Numbered from the stretch's first letter, positions 34,091-44,485 are shown. The stretch: 64,000 nt of DNA from GAS368 sp965227745 (GCA_965227745.1 OZ245769.1:2418001-2482000); one strand, 5' to 3'. The notes: generated from the letters alone by a model not told the origin. Made by a program: numbers and translations.

Positions 34091-35497
34091 ATGACTTCCT
34101 TCTACTCCTCTCTCTCGACCCGCGCTCGCATCGTCAAGACCGCCCTTTTTCTGGCGGTCGCGGTGCCCAGCGGTGTCACGGTCGCCTCAGCTCAGGCCCC
34201 CGCTGCCGGTCTCTCGGATAAAGTCAGCGCCGAGATTCCCAAGCTCAAGCCCCTGCAGGAAGCCAAGAACACGGCGGGCATGATCGCCCTCCTCGACGGT
34301 CTCCTCCCCCTCGCCGGCCCCAACAGCTACGACTTGGCCTTTATCGAGGACATGCGTGGCCAGCTCTACGCCGCCACTGACCAGTGGGACAAGGCCATCG
34401 CCTCTCGCGAAGTCTCTCTCCGCATCGCCGAGACCAATAACTTCTTCGATAAGACCAAGCGTCTCGATATGATGCTGTTCTTGGCGCAGGTCAGCTACCA
34501 GCAGGCCACCAGCATCAAGGTGCCCGCCCAGCAGCAGGCCCTCTTCAAGAAGGCCCTCGATTACTTCCAGCGCTACCTGAAGGACGCCCCCAAGGTCACT
34601 CCCGAGATCAGCTCCTTCTACGCCTCCATCCTCGTCCAGCAGGCCGTCGCCGATCCGAAGAACATCGACAAGGCCCTCCTCGCCAAGGCCCGCGCCGAGG
34701 TCGAGAAGCTGTTCCTCCAGTCCGTCCGCCCGAAAGAGAGCCTTTACTTCCTCCTCCTCGCCATCCTCCAGCAAGAGGGTGACACTGCCCGCTCCGCCGA
34801 GATCCTCGAGCTGATCGTCAAGCAGTTCCCGACCAAGAAGGACTACTGGCCGCAGCTCTGGGCCACGTACCTCAACTTGGCCACCGACAAGGACGAAGCC
34901 AAGTCTCGCGCCAATTTCGCCCGCGCCATCAATACCGTCGAGCGTGCTCAGAAGCAGGGCTTCATGAACTCGCCGAAGGATAACTTCAACTTGGTCAGCC
35001 TGTACATCCAGGTGAACCAGTTCGGCAAGGCCTGCGATCTTCTCTATGACGGCCTCAAGAAGGGCACGATCGATAACGAGCCCAAGAACTGGATCTATCT
35101 CGGCTACTACCTCCAGCAGCTCAACGAGAATGAAAAGGCCATCGCGGCCCTCCAGGAAGCCACCAAGCTCTTCCCGAACAATGGTCAGTTCGAGCAGCAG
35201 ATCGGCGAGATCTACCGCTCGGACGAGAACATGAAGGAAGCGCGCAAGCACTACCGCGAAGCCCTCCGCAAGGGCGGTCTCGATCGCCCGCACGCCGTCC
35301 ATACTCTCATCGCCAGCGTCTCCTACGAGTTGGAAGAATTCGATGAGGCCATGAAGGCCATTGCCGACGCGGAAGCTTTCCCCGAAGGCCAGAAAGATGC
35401 GTACCTCAAGCGCCTCAAGGAAGCCATCATGCAGGCCAAGAATGAGGCCGACGCCCAAGCCGAAGCCAAGAAGCCCCAGCCCAAGAAATCCTCCTGA
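34091..35497 (+). CDS. TPR-repeat exported protein of the Ton operon
   Basis: 468 residues. The signal peptide spans residues 1-38 (TALFLAVAVPSGVTVASAQA). The rest is helical tetratricopeptide-like: pairs such as LYAATDQWDKAIASREVSL, LLYDGLKKGTIDNEPKNW, YLQQLNENEKAIAALQEA and IYRSDENMKEARKHYREAL, the last four being clear TPR units. A Lys/Gln/Ala-rich tail ends in KKPQPKKSS. Its position directly after tonB suggests a periplasmic scaffold of the Ton complex; comparable TPR proteins accompany Ton genes in other bacteria. The exact partner is unknown. Confidence 0.85.
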   Translation: MTSFYSSLSTRARIVKTALFLAVAVPSGVTVASAQAPAAGLSDKVSAEIPKLKPLQEAKNTAGMIALLDGLLPLAGPNSYDLAFIEDMRGQLYAATDQWDKAIASREVSLRIAETNNFFDKTKRLDMMLFLAQVSYQQATSIKVPAQQQALFKKALDYFQRYLKDAPKVTPEISSFYASILVQQAVADPKNIDKALLAKARAEVEKLFLQSVRPKESLYFLLLAILQQEGDTARSAEILELIVKQFPTKKDYWPQLWATYLNLATDKDEAKSRANFARAINTVERAQKQGFMNSPKDNFNLVSLYIQVNQFGKACDLLYDGLKKGTIDNEPKNWIYLGYYLQQLNENEKAIAALQEATKLFPNNGQFEQQIGEIYRSDENMKEARKHYREALRKGGLDRPHAVHTLIASVSYELEEFDEAMKAIADAEAFPEGQKDAYLKRLKEAIMQAKNEADAQAEAKKPQPKKSS

Positions 35498-35535
35498 TCT
35501 CCTCCTCCCCTCTCCTGCTTTACGTACTTTAACCA

Positions 35536-36087
35536 ATGAAGAAATACCTTTACGTCATCCCTCCCCTGGTAGGGCTCATCATCTTCGCCGTGATCTACGC
35601 TCAGTACGCTTCCGGGCACGATGCCCGTATCGCGGCGAGCGAGAAAAAGGCCCGCGAAGAGGTTGAGGCCAAGCTCGCCGCCGACGCCGCTTCCCGCGAA
35701 AAGGCCGTCAAGGATGCCCTCGCCTCCCAGGAGAAGCGCAAGATCGAGAAGGCCGCCAAGGAGAAGAAGGATGCCGAGGACAAGGAGATGCGCGAAAAAG
35801 CCGTTCAGGCCAAGTACCGCGCCCAACGCGAGTCCGAGAAAGCCGCTTCCGCCGTTCGCCGTCTCGAGAAGGACGTCGAGACCGAGAAGAAGGAAATCGC
35901 TAAGATCGAAGACGATAAGAAGCGCTCCGCCGACGAGGCCGCTTTCCAAAAAGAGTACGTTAAGAAGGCCGAGGACAATGTCCGCAGCCTCCAAACCGTT
36001 CTCGACCGCATCAAGGCCGCTGACGACGCCGCTGAAGCCGCCGCCAAGGCTGCCGCTGCTGCCGCCGCCGCCGCCAAGAAATCCTAA
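35536..36087 (+). CDS. Membrane-anchored coiled-coil protein, Ton operon (paralogue 1)
   Basis: 183 residues. One N-terminal helix (KKYLYVIPPLVGLIIFAVIY, residues 2-21) anchors a long charged region rich in Ala, Lys and Glu (residues 30-165) with coiled-coil heptads, ending in an Ala-rich stretch and AAKKS. There is no globular domain. The shape resembles the stalk of TolA, so it may span the periplasm alongside the ExbB/ExbD/TonB complex. It shares the start MKK.(L/M)Y.I.P with the next gene, 21 bp downstream, and the two are paralogues. I know no named family for it. Confidence 0.8.
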   Translation: MKKYLYVIPPLVGLIIFAVIYAQYASGHDARIAASEKKAREEVEAKLAADAASREKAVKDALASQEKRKIEKAAKEKKDAEDKEMREKAVQAKYRAQRESEKAASAVRRLEKDVETEKKEIAKIEDDKKRSADEAAFQKEYVKKAEDNVRSLQTVLDRIKAADDAAEAAAKAAAAAAAAAKKS

Positions 36088-36108
36088 TCTTACTCTACCC
36101 TCTTACCG

Positions 36109-36654
36109 ATGAAAAAGTGGATGTATCTCATCTTCCCTGGCATCATGCTGGGCGTGTTCATGGTTGTCTTCTTTGCCCACCAAAAAGAAGCCGAAGCCCG
36201 TGAAAAGGCCGGCCAGGAAAAGGTCGCCAAAATCGAAGCGGAAAAGGCTGCCAAGAAGGCCGAAGCCGAGCGCAAGGCCGCCATCGACGCCAAGGAGCGT
36301 CAGGCCCAGCGCGAAAAGGAAGACGCCGACAAGGAAGCCGCCAAGCTCGCGAAGCAGGCCGCTGCCGACAAGGAAGTCAAAGACGCGACCGACAAATTCC
36401 TCGCTGAAGCCGAAAAGTCGAACAAGGAAGCCGAGAAGCTCGAAGCCGAGCTCAAGGCCCTCCGTGCGACCAAGGACAAGCAGACCCGCGAAGCCTTCGA
36501 TCTCACCAAGGCTGTCGAAGCCGCCAAGGTCGCCAAGCGTAACGCCGAGTTTGATATCCAGCGCATGACCGAGATGATCTCGCGCCGCGCCTCCGATAGC
36601 TCGCTCACGCGCATGCCCCCGCCGCCCCCGCTCCCTCCGGTGCCCGGCAAGTAA
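36109..36654 (+). CDS. Membrane-anchored coiled-coil protein, Ton operon (paralogue 2)
   Basis: 181 residues. The anchor is KKWMYLIFPGIMLGVFMVVFF (residues 2-22), followed by an approximately 140-residue Ala/Lys/Glu coiled coil (AKIEAEKAAKKAEAERKAAI and similar). Unlike its paralogue it ends in a proline tail (RMPPPPPLPPVPGK) after FDIQRMTEMISRRASDSS, which could be a docking peptide. It is the last gene of the operon, 24 bp before the terminator. A periplasmic stalk or clamp role in the Ton motor is an inference from position and shape. Confidence 0.8.
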   Translation: MKKWMYLIFPGIMLGVFMVVFFAHQKEAEAREKAGQEKVAKIEAEKAAKKAEAERKAAIDAKERQAQREKEDADKEAAKLAKQAAADKEVKDATDKFLAEAEKSNKEAEKLEAELKALRATKDKQTREAFDLTKAVEAAKVAKRNAEFDIQRMTEMISRRASDSSLTRMPPPPPLPPVPGK

Positions 36655-36677
36655 GCGCCCGATCTCCCCTCTCCCTC

Positions 36678-36711
36678 AATCCCCGGTCCTCACGGCCCGG
36701 GGATTTTTTTT
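36678..36711 (+). terminator. Rho-independent terminator of the Ton operon
   Basis: AATCCCCGG (36678-36686) pairs with CCGGGGATT (36697-36705) around a 10-base loop, and the T-tract continues to 36711. The rest of the spacer to 37027 shows no gene and no repeats that I can identify. Confidence 0.92.
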
Positions 36712-37027
36712 GCCTTCGTCACGACATCGCGACCTCCCCACCGCCTTTTGGCATTGCCGCCCAACCTTCAACCGAGCAATCCAACTACTACGCTCGCTTG
36801 CCCAGCGCTCCCCGTCGGTCGCTTGGCCTTTTCCATCGTCCCGCTCGTTTCCCGCCCCGCTTCTTCATGCCCCTCTCTCGCGTAGTCACTGTCTGCGGCG
36901 GCAGCGGCTTCATCGGCCCTCGCCGCACCGCGAGGCGTGAAACACCGGCTGAACGAATCTCGGTGCCTCAGCCCCAAATCTTACGCCGCATCGTAACGCC
37001 ACGCCCGTGATTTAAGCGCTCCCTTCC

Positions 37028-40000
37028 ATGCTCAAACATCCTCTCCTGCCACGCGTGCTGCTCCCACTCGCGTTGCTCTCGCTGGCTGGTTGGTGGTGGT
37101 TTGCATCGAAGACTCCCGCCGGTGCCCCCGCAGTGGCTCAAGTCGCCGCCCCCGCCTCCCCGGCGGCCGCCCCAAAAGCTAGCGCTTCGCCCGCGCCGTC
37201 GTCCCCTGCGGCGTCAGCCGCGACTGCTCCTGCGGGAAATTCCGGCACCACGATTGCGCCATCCGCCCCGGCGCAGTTTTCCTACGCCCAAGGCTGGAAC
37301 CAGCCTCAACCCGATGCGTTCGCGGCCTTTCGCGCGTGGACGGAGCGTTACCTCGCTGCCAGTTCGGCTGTCCGCGCAGCGTTGGAAGCAGAGGGGCTGA
37401 CGCTCGCCCAGCAGCGCCGCGTGGCCATGAAGCAATTGATCGAGCGCGATCCGCGTCTCGCCTTGGATCTCACCGTACCGGCGGCGGTTCGGACGTCCTT
37501 GCCCACCACAATCGTCGCGGAGTTGGAGCAGCGGTTTTCGGCGATTGGAGATTTCTCGCTCATGGCGATCGACTACGACTTGAAGGAACGCATCCGGCGC
37601 CAGCAGGCGGGGCTGAACAGCGATCCATTTCAATCCTTCATCCAGTGGGCCGGTGGCCCCGAATATCGCGCCTACGTGTACGGTCGCCGCGCCGAGATGA
37701 CGACGAAGTTCGGCGTCCCGCTCCATGGCGTGGCGCTCGATGGCGTGGCGGCCTTGCACGAGGCGGCGGCACGCCTGTTGGAGCCCGGCGAGACGATCCC
37801 CGCTGGCGCCGCCATCGCCACCGTCGCGCCCGCCACCCCCGCGTCCACTGCGGCGGTGGCGGAGGTGGGCGGTAAATTTTATCGTTTCGCCACCCTCGAG
37901 GATTTGGCGGCCGCGGAGCGAAAGCTGGAAGCGGCCGAGGCCAAGGTCGGGCCCCGCGAGATTCCTCCGGCCGATACGATCCTCCTGGCGGCGCCCGCCA
38001 CCACCGGTGTGCCTCCCTCACCCCCGCTCGAGAATGCCGCTTCGACCTGGACCACGGGTAACAAAAAGATCCTCGTCATCCGCGTCGATTTTTCGGACCT
38101 CACGGGCGACCCCAAGGGGTTGGACAACGCCACCTACACTCAGGCCTACGTGCAGGGCATCGCCGACAACCAGATCGCGCCGTACTACATAAAGAGTTCC
38201 TATGGCCTCACCACGCTGACCACCACGGTGACGTCGCAGCTCTATCGGATGCCGCAGACCGCCGCCTACTACGCGGTGAGCAATCTCAACACCCAACTCC
38301 ACACCGACGCCCGGGCCCTGGCGGCGGCAGGCTACACGATCGCCAACTACGACCGCGTCCTCGTGCTGTTTTCGCACTTGGGCCGTATTACCGGTTCGCA
38401 GATTACCTACGGCGGCTTGGCCAATGTCACCGGGCCCTATTCGTGGATCAACGGTGAGTTCGATTTTCGTGTCGTGGCACATGAGCTCGGCCATACCTAC
38501 GGTTTATTTCATGCGAATCTTTGGACGGTGACGGACGGCAATCCCCTCAGCGCGTCCGGCACCAGCACCGAGTACGGCGACGACTTCGACACGATGGGCG
38601 CCAATTTCGCGAACGACCAACGCACCGATTTCAATCCATGGTTCAAGAACCTCCTCGGCTGGGTGGCCGACAGCCAGGTGCAGACTATCACCACGAGCGG
38701 CACCTACCGGATCAATCGTTTCGACAACGCCACCGGCACCGGGTCGCTCGGCTTGAAAATCGGGCGCAACAGCACGACCAACTACTGGGTCGGAGCTCGG
38801 CGCGGTTTCACCACCAACACGTCGATGCAGCACGGCGCGTACGTCATTTGGGGCTACACCACCAACAAGCAGAGCAATGTCCTCGATCTTGTCACCCCCG
38901 GCACGAGCGTCACCGACGCCGCCCTGCCCCTCGGCTCGACCCTCCTCGATACCGTGGGGAATATCTCGATCAAGGCGTTGGCGGAGGGCGGCACCGCGCC
39001 CAATGAATATCTCGACGTGGAAATTAATGTCGGGCTCAACGGCCTCCCCGTCATCACCGCCCACCCCGTCAGCCAGGGCTTCACCGTGGGGACTAGTGTC
39101 TCGCTTTCCGTCACCGCGACCGGCACCGCCCCTCTCCGTTATCAGTGGAGCAAAAACGGCACGTCTATTCCCCTCGCCACCAATGCCACCTACCTGCTCT
39201 CCAGCCCACAGGCTTCTGATACGGGCACCTACGTGGTCCAGGTGACCAATACGGTCGGCACCGCCGTATCCAATTCCGCGACCCTCTCCGTCAACGCCAC
39301 CCCGTTCATCGCCTCGCAGCCGGGAAATCTCGCCGGGCCAGCAGGATTTACGGCCACCTTTCGCGTCGGCGTCACCGGCTTTCCGACGTCGACTTATCAG
39401 TGGCGCAAGGGCGGCACCAATATTTCGGGCGCCACGGCGGCGACTTACACGATTTCCAATGCACAGAGCGCAAACGTGGGCAGCTATGATGTCGTCGTCA
39501 CCAATACCCTCGGCACCGTCACGTCATCCGCCGCCACCTTGAGCGTTTTCACCGCCTCGGCCCCGCCCTCGAACGATAATTTTGCCTCGGCTTGGACGCT
39601 CGCGGGTAATCTCGGTCAGGCCTCCGATACCAATGTCGGCGCCACGGGCGAAACCGGCGAGCCCTCCCACTACACGTCCGGCGGGACGTCCCACGGCAAC
39701 GATTCGTCCGTCTGGTTTCGCTGGACCCCCGGCGTTAGTGGTATCGCCCAAGTCGATACCATCGGTTCGTCGATCGATTCCGTCCTGGCCGTTTACACGG
39801 GCACGACGCTGACCACCTTGACGTCAATCGCCCAGAACGACGATGGCGCAACGACCACCGGCGGTGTCAGCTTGGTCACGTTTCCAATTACCGCCGGCAC
39901 CGCCTATTCGATCGCGGTCGGCAGCTACGACTCCGGCGACGGCGGCAGCATCACGCTCAACTACAAAGCCGTCGGCTCGCCGGCGATCGGCGCCCAGCCG

Positions 40001-43000
40001 GTCAACGCGGTCGCCGCCCTCGGTGGCTCGACTTCGTTTAGCGTGGTCGCCACCGGTACCGAGCTCGCCTACCAGTGGTATCGCAACGGGACCGCGATCG
40101 CGGGCGCGACAAGTGCCACGCTGAGCCTCAGCAACCTCCAGCCCGCCGATGTCGGCAGCTATTATGTGATCGTCTCCAACTCCGCCGGCAGCGTGACCTC
40201 GAATACCGTCACCTTGTCCGGCACCAACTCGCCGCCAACCATCGCTACGCAGCCAGTCAATATCACGGTCGTCTCCGGCCAGACCGCGTCGTTCACCGTG
40301 AGCGCCACCGGCACCAGCCTCGCGTATCAGTGGCGACGCAACGGCATCTCGATCCCCGGTGCCACCTCCGCGACGTACTCCCTCGGCACCGTGACGCGGT
40401 CCGATGCGGATTACTACGACGTATCAGTTTTCTCCGGGCTCACTCCCACCGTCTCGCAGACCGCCCGCCTCTCCGTCGCACCCACCGCGTATCCCACGCT
40501 AGTAGTGCCGGACCCGGCCTGGGATATCAGGCCGGAAGTGCCCAATAATGGACCCGGTTATGTGATGGCCGCTCTGTCGGACGGTCGCCTTTATGTGGCG
40601 GGGTCTCTCACGGGGATCGACGCTACCCGTCGCACGGGCATCGCACGCGTGAAGGCCGACGGCACCCCTGACACCACCTTCAATCCGCCCGAGATCGACG
40701 ACACGGTGCGAGCGATCATCGTGCAACCAGACGGCAAGGTGCTGATCGGAGGTCTTTTTGTCCGTGTCGGCGGCGTGGTTTGCAATCGAATCGCGCGGCT
40801 CAATGTCGACGGTTCGCTCGATCCGACATTCAATGCCGGCACCGCCGCCAGCGGCGCGGTACTCTGTCTTGCACGGCAATCGGATGGAAAGATCGTGGTC
40901 GGCGGCAGCTTCGCTTCCTTCGCTGGGACCGTGCGCCGGTTCCTCGTACGGCTAAACTCCGATGGAACGCTGGATCCCGGGTTTCAAGCCGGCGGCATGA
41001 ACTCCACGGTCAACGCCGTGGCTGTTCAGGCTAATGATAGTATTTTGGTGGCGGGCGCGTTTACCGGCTACAATTCCATCAGTGGGAACGTACTCAGTGC
41101 CTCTGTGCCGCGCAATCGCCTCGCGCGGCTCAACTTCGCTGGTGCCTTGGATACGACCTTCGATCCGTCAGCCAACTCCACGGTTAACTCCATGGCGCTT
41201 CAAGCTGACGGTAAGATTGTGGTGACAGGCCTGTTCACGCAGGTCGGCACCAGCACAGTGGGCTTTATCGCGCGGCTTGGTACCGATGGCGTGGTCGATC
41301 CGGCCTTTAATAATGCTTCCGCCGGCGGTCTCAGTGCGAGCGCATCCACTTTGGCCGTGCAGGCCGACGGGAAGATCCTCGCGGGCGGTTTCTTCAGTAC
41401 CTACGGTGGCGCCGCAGCGGGCAACCTCGTGCGGATCAATAGCGATGGCTCACGGGACACGGGATTTCTGTGCGCCAGCCTAAATGGCACGGTAAACGGG
41501 CTCGCGATCGCGCCAGATGGCAAGAGCCTCGTCGCAGGAGTTTTTTCCAGCCACGTCAGCACGGCGGCGGTATCGACGCCGCTCCTCCGGTTTGCACGGC
41601 TCAATACCGACGGCAGTCCCGACACCACGCTCACTCTGTCTCCGCGAGGGCCGGGATACATCAATGCCGTGGTACCGCTTCCGGACGGCAAGACCTTGGT
41701 CGCAGGATATTTCACTTCGCTGCGGGGTACAACCGTACCCACGGGCGTCGCACGCATCAATGCCGACGGCACGGTGGACGCTTCGTTCAATGCCGGAGGC
41801 GTGGGCGCCAATTCCAACGTCTATACCACGCTCGCACTGCCCGACGGGAAAATCTATATCGGCGGCGCGTTCACGACCTATGGTGGAAGCACCGTCAACC
41901 GTATTGCCCGGCTGAAAGCCGACGGCACGATCGACCCCGATTTTAACACGAGAGGCGGAGTGAACAATTCGGTTTATACCCTGGCCCGGCTGCCGGGCGG
42001 GCGCTTGCTGGTCGCCGGAGGCTTTACGACGGTGGGAACGGGCGCTTTGACGCGTAACCGCCTCGTGGTTTACAACTCCGACGGCTCGGTTGACAGCACC
42101 TTCGATTCGGGCACGGGCGCCAGTTCGACGATTTACGCCTCAGCGGTGCAGGCCGACGGAAAGGTCCTGATTGGCGGCAGTTTCACTACCTATAACGGGG
42201 TGACGGCCACTCGCGCCGCTCGGCTGACTGTGACCGGTGCGGTGGACTCGTCCTTTAACACCAGTCTAAACAGCGAGGTCATAGCCTTGGCGGTGCAGCC
42301 TGACGGATATATTTTACTCGGAGGATTCTTTACGCAGGTCAATTCGAGCTTCAATCGCAATGGCATCGTGCGCGTGCGAGGCACTGATAGCGTGGTGGAC
42401 GCCGGATTCGTCCCACCGACGGTGGGCGGCCCCGTCTACAGTCTGCTGATGCAAGAAGACGGGAAAGTTTTGATCCGTGGATCGTTCGCCTCGCTAGACG
42501 GTGCGCCAGGCTCCATGTTCCTCGGCCGTCTAAACAGCAACGGCATGCTCGACCCGACTTTCGGGTCGGGTGGATTTCCGACGACCAGTTTTCACCCCTC
42601 GGTGATGGCGATGCGTGACAACGGTCAACTCGTCACCCATGCGGCGGGAGCTTCCCCCTTCATCGGGTCCCAACCCGGATCCCTTCCCACAATTACCACT
42701 CAGCCGCAGGGTCAGGCGGTCGCCGTGGGTTCATCGCCGACGCTGTCCGTCGTGGCCAGCGGTCCCAATGCTCTGCCACTGACGTATCAGTGGGCCTATA
42801 ACGGTACGCCAATCTCAAAAGCCACGGCGAATACGTTCTCCATAACCAATTTCTCCTCGGGCCAGGTGGGTAATTACAGCGTCACCGTGACCAACGAGTT
42901 GGGCTCCACGCTCAGCGCCATCGCTCCGATGGTGCTGACGGCCACGGCGGTCGCCATCACGGCGCAACCCTTGCCGCAGACCGTGGCCCCGGGCGGGACG

Positions 43001-44485
43001 GCTACGTTCACCGTGTCCGCCACTGGCGACCCCGCTCCCAGCTATCAATGGCAGCACCGCCCCTCGGGTAGCACGAGTTTCGTGAACCTGATTACTGGCG
43101 GAGCCTATGCCGGCGCGACGAGCGCAACCCTCACGGTTTCTAGCGTAACTGCGGCGATGCAGGGCGATCAGTTTCAGTGCGTGGTCAGCAATGGCATCGG
43201 ACTTGCGGCGACCAGCGACTCGGTGGCCTTGGCCGTGGAGCAACCGCCCGTCTTCACGAGTGCGAGCGCCACCACGTTTTACGCGAAAGAGGACAACACC
43301 TTCACCGTAACGGCCTCGGGTATCCCGGCACCGACCTTCACCATCACCAACAACAACCCGCCCGCATGGTTGTCCATCAATGAAACGACCGGCCTCTTGA
43401 GCGGCACACCGCCCAGCACCTACGACTCGCCGCTTCTCGTTATCATCGAAGCGCGCAACGGCCGCCCGCCGAATGCCCAGCAGCTGCTCAATCTCATTCT
43501 CCTGCCGTCACCCGGTGTGCCGGTCATCACGGTGCCTCCCGCCCCTCAAGTCATCAGCCTCGGTGCCACGCTCACGCTTTCGGTCACCGCGACGGGCACG
43601 CCCGCTCCCACCTATCAATGGTTCTGGTATCACAACGAGATCATCGGTGCGACGAGTGCGACTTTTGTGCGCCCCAACGCCCAACTCTCCGACGCCGGCA
43701 TTTACTACGTGGTCGTTTCCAATCGAGTCGGCAGCACCCAAAGTATTCCCATTAATGTCTACGTGGTCCCTCCCGGTACCTCAGCGCAGCAGGCAGTGCT
43801 GCGGGGCGGCTACGAGGTCGGCAAGACCGTCACGATCGTCAATACCGTGAACCACTCAGGTTCGATCACGGGGGCGGGCTGGTATACCGTTTTGCCCGCC
43901 GGCTGGACGTTCAATTCCTCGTCGGGTGACAGTGGTGCAACGAAGAAACCGCTGCCGGGCACCACGGGTCTGGTGGAGTGGAGTTGGAGCACGCCACCGG
44001 CGAGCCCCCTCACGTTTACCTACGTCCTGAATGTGCCGGCTGACGCCGCAGGCATCCAGTCCCTGGTATCCTACGCGAAAGTCGTGCAAAGCGACTCGAC
44101 TATTCCCTTCGTCGCCCGACCCGACCCCTTGCTGGTGTCAGTCGCACCCGTGCGCCACTCCGCGGACTCGGATGCAGACGGTAAGATCAACCTCTTCGAA
44201 CTCACCCGCGTGATCGAGCTCTACAATGTGCGGCGCGACACGATCCGCACCGGCGCGTACAAAGTGGAGCCGCTGTCCGAAGATGGTTTCGCATCCGAGC
44301 CCACCCGCACCGCCCCCGCCACCCTCTCGACGTGGCACTCCGCTGACACCAATCACGACTCCTACATCAGCCTCCTCGAGCTCACCCGCGTGATCGAACT
44401 CTACAACACGCGCAGCGGCACGGAGCGCACCGGCGCCTATCACCTCCAGGCCGGCACCGAAGACGGCTTCGCCGTCGGGCCGTAA
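37028..44485 (+). CDS. Giant secreted metzincin protease with Ig, delta-60 and dockerin-like domains
   Basis: 2485 residues. Signal segment at 1-25. A metalloprotease domain (about 300-640) carries H485-ELGHTYGLFH, the HExxHxxGxxH zinc motif of metzincins (gametolysin/M11-like). Then: Ig-like domains (about 670-840), a PPC-like domain (845-975, NDNFASAWTL to SYDSGDGGSI), two more Ig domains, about 14 delta-60 repeats (1155-1875; DGKVLIGG.F and RLN.DGS.D..F pattern), Ig and putative-Ig (He_PIG) domains (1880-2245), a DUF11-like domain, and finally two dockerin-like EF-hand repeats (DSDADGKINLFELTRVIELY and a partner with DTNHDSYIS). Probably digests or binds extracellular polymers; the C-terminal pair may mediate sorting or surface anchoring. 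Confidence 0.88.
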   Translation: MLKHPLLPRVLLPLALLSLAGWWWFASKTPAGAPAVAQVAAPASPAAAPKASASPAPSSPAASAATAPAGNSGTTIAPSAPAQFSYAQGWNQPQPDAFAAFRAWTERYLAASSAVRAALEAEGLTLAQQRRVAMKQLIERDPRLALDLTVPAAVRTSLPTTIVAELEQRFSAIGDFSLMAIDYDLKERIRRQQAGLNSDPFQSFIQWAGGPEYRAYVYGRRAEMTTKFGVPLHGVALDGVAALHEAAARLLEPGETIPAGAAIATVAPATPASTAAVAEVGGKFYRFATLEDLAAAERKLEAAEAKVGPREIPPADTILLAAPATTGVPPSPPLENAASTWTTGNKKILVIRVDFSDLTGDPKGLDNATYTQAYVQGIADNQIAPYYIKSSYGLTTLTTTVTSQLYRMPQTAAYYAVSNLNTQLHTDARALAAAGYTIANYDRVLVLFSHLGRITGSQITYGGLANVTGPYSWINGEFDFRVVAHELGHTYGLFHANLWTVTDGNPLSASGTSTEYGDDFDTMGANFANDQRTDFNPWFKNLLGWVADSQVQTITTSGTYRINRFDNATGTGSLGLKIGRNSTTNYWVGARRGFTTNTSMQHGAYVIWGYTTNKQSNVLDLVTPGTSVTDAALPLGSTLLDTVGNISIKALAEGGTAPNEYLDVEINVGLNGLPVITAHPVSQGFTVGTSVSLSVTATGTAPLRYQWSKNGTSIPLATNATYLLSSPQASDTGTYVVQVTNTVGTAVSNSATLSVNATPFIASQPGNLAGPAGFTATFRVGVTGFPTSTYQWRKGGTNISGATAATYTISNAQSANVGSYDVVVTNTLGTVTSSAATLSVFTASAPPSNDNFASAWTLAGNLGQASDTNVGATGETGEPSHYTSGGTSHGNDSSVWFRWTPGVSGIAQVDTIGSSIDSVLAVYTGTTLTTLTSIAQNDDGATTTGGVSLVTFPITAGTAYSIAVGSYDSGDGGSITLNYKAVGSPAIGAQPVNAVAALGGSTSFSVVATGTELAYQWYRNGTAIAGATSATLSLSNLQPADVGSYYVIVSNSAGSVTSNTVTLSGTNSPPTIATQPVNITVVSGQTASFTVSATGTSLAYQWRRNGISIPGATSATYSLGTVTRSDADYYDVSVFSGLTPTVSQTARLSVAPTAYPTLVVPDPAWDIRPEVPNNGPGYVMAALSDGRLYVAGSLTGIDATRRTGIARVKADGTPDTTFNPPEIDDTVRAIIVQPDGKVLIGGLFVRVGGVVCNRIARLNVDGSLDPTFNAGTAASGAVLCLARQSDGKIVVGGSFASFAGTVRRFLVRLNSDGTLDPGFQAGGMNSTVNAVAVQANDSILVAGAFTGYNSISGNVLSASVPRNRLARLNFAGALDTTFDPSANSTVNSMALQADGKIVVTGLFTQVGTSTVGFIARLGTDGVVDPAFNNASAGGLSASASTLAVQADGKILAGGFFSTYGGAAAGNLVRINSDGSRDTGFLCASLNGTVNGLAIAPDGKSLVAGVFSSHVSTAAVSTPLLRFARLNTDGSPDTTLTLSPRGPGYINAVVPLPDGKTLVAGYFTSLRGTTVPTGVARINADGTVDASFNAGGVGANSNVYTTLALPDGKIYIGGAFTTYGGSTVNRIARLKADGTIDPDFNTRGGVNNSVYTLARLPGGRLLVAGGFTTVGTGALTRNRLVVYNSDGSVDSTFDSGTGASSTIYASAVQADGKVLIGGSFTTYNGVTATRAARLTVTGAVDSSFNTSLNSEVIALAVQPDGYILLGGFFTQVNSSFNRNGIVRVRGTDSVVDAGFVPPTVGGPVYSLLMQEDGKVLIRGSFASLDGAPGSMFLGRLNSNGMLDPTFGSGGFPTTSFHPSVMAMRDNGQLVTHAAGASPFIGSQPGSLPTITTQPQGQAVAVGSSPTLSVVASGPNALPLTYQWAYNGTPISKATANTFSITNFSSGQVGNYSVTVTNELGSTLSAIAPMVLTATAVAITAQPLPQTVAPGGTATFTVSATGDPAPSYQWQHRPSGSTSFVNLITGGAYAGATSATLTVSSVTAAMQGDQFQCVVSNGIGLAATSDSVALAVEQPPVFTSASATTFYAKEDNTFTVTASGIPAPTFTITNNNPPAWLSINETTGLLSGTPPSTYDSPLLVIIEARNGRPPNAQQLLNLILLPSPGVPVITVPPAPQVISLGATLTLSVTATGTPAPTYQWFWYHNEIIGATSATFVRPNAQLSDAGIYYVVVSNRVGSTQSIPINVYVVPPGTSAQQAVLRGGYEVGKTVTIVNTVNHSGSITGAGWYTVLPAGWTFNSSSGDSGATKKPLPGTTGLVEWSWSTPPASPLTFTYVLNVPADAAGIQSLVSYAKVVQSDSTIPFVARPDPLLVSVAPVRHSADSDADGKINLFELTRVIELYNVRRDTIRTGAYKVEPLSEDGFASEPTRTAPATLSTWHSADTNHDSYISLLELTRVIELYNTRSGTERTGAYHLQAGTEDGFAVGP

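Noticed and set aside
34187..35536. 449-codon frame antisense to the TPR gene
   Set aside because: Leu/Gly/Glu/Asp-rich shadow; the TPR gene is in operon context.
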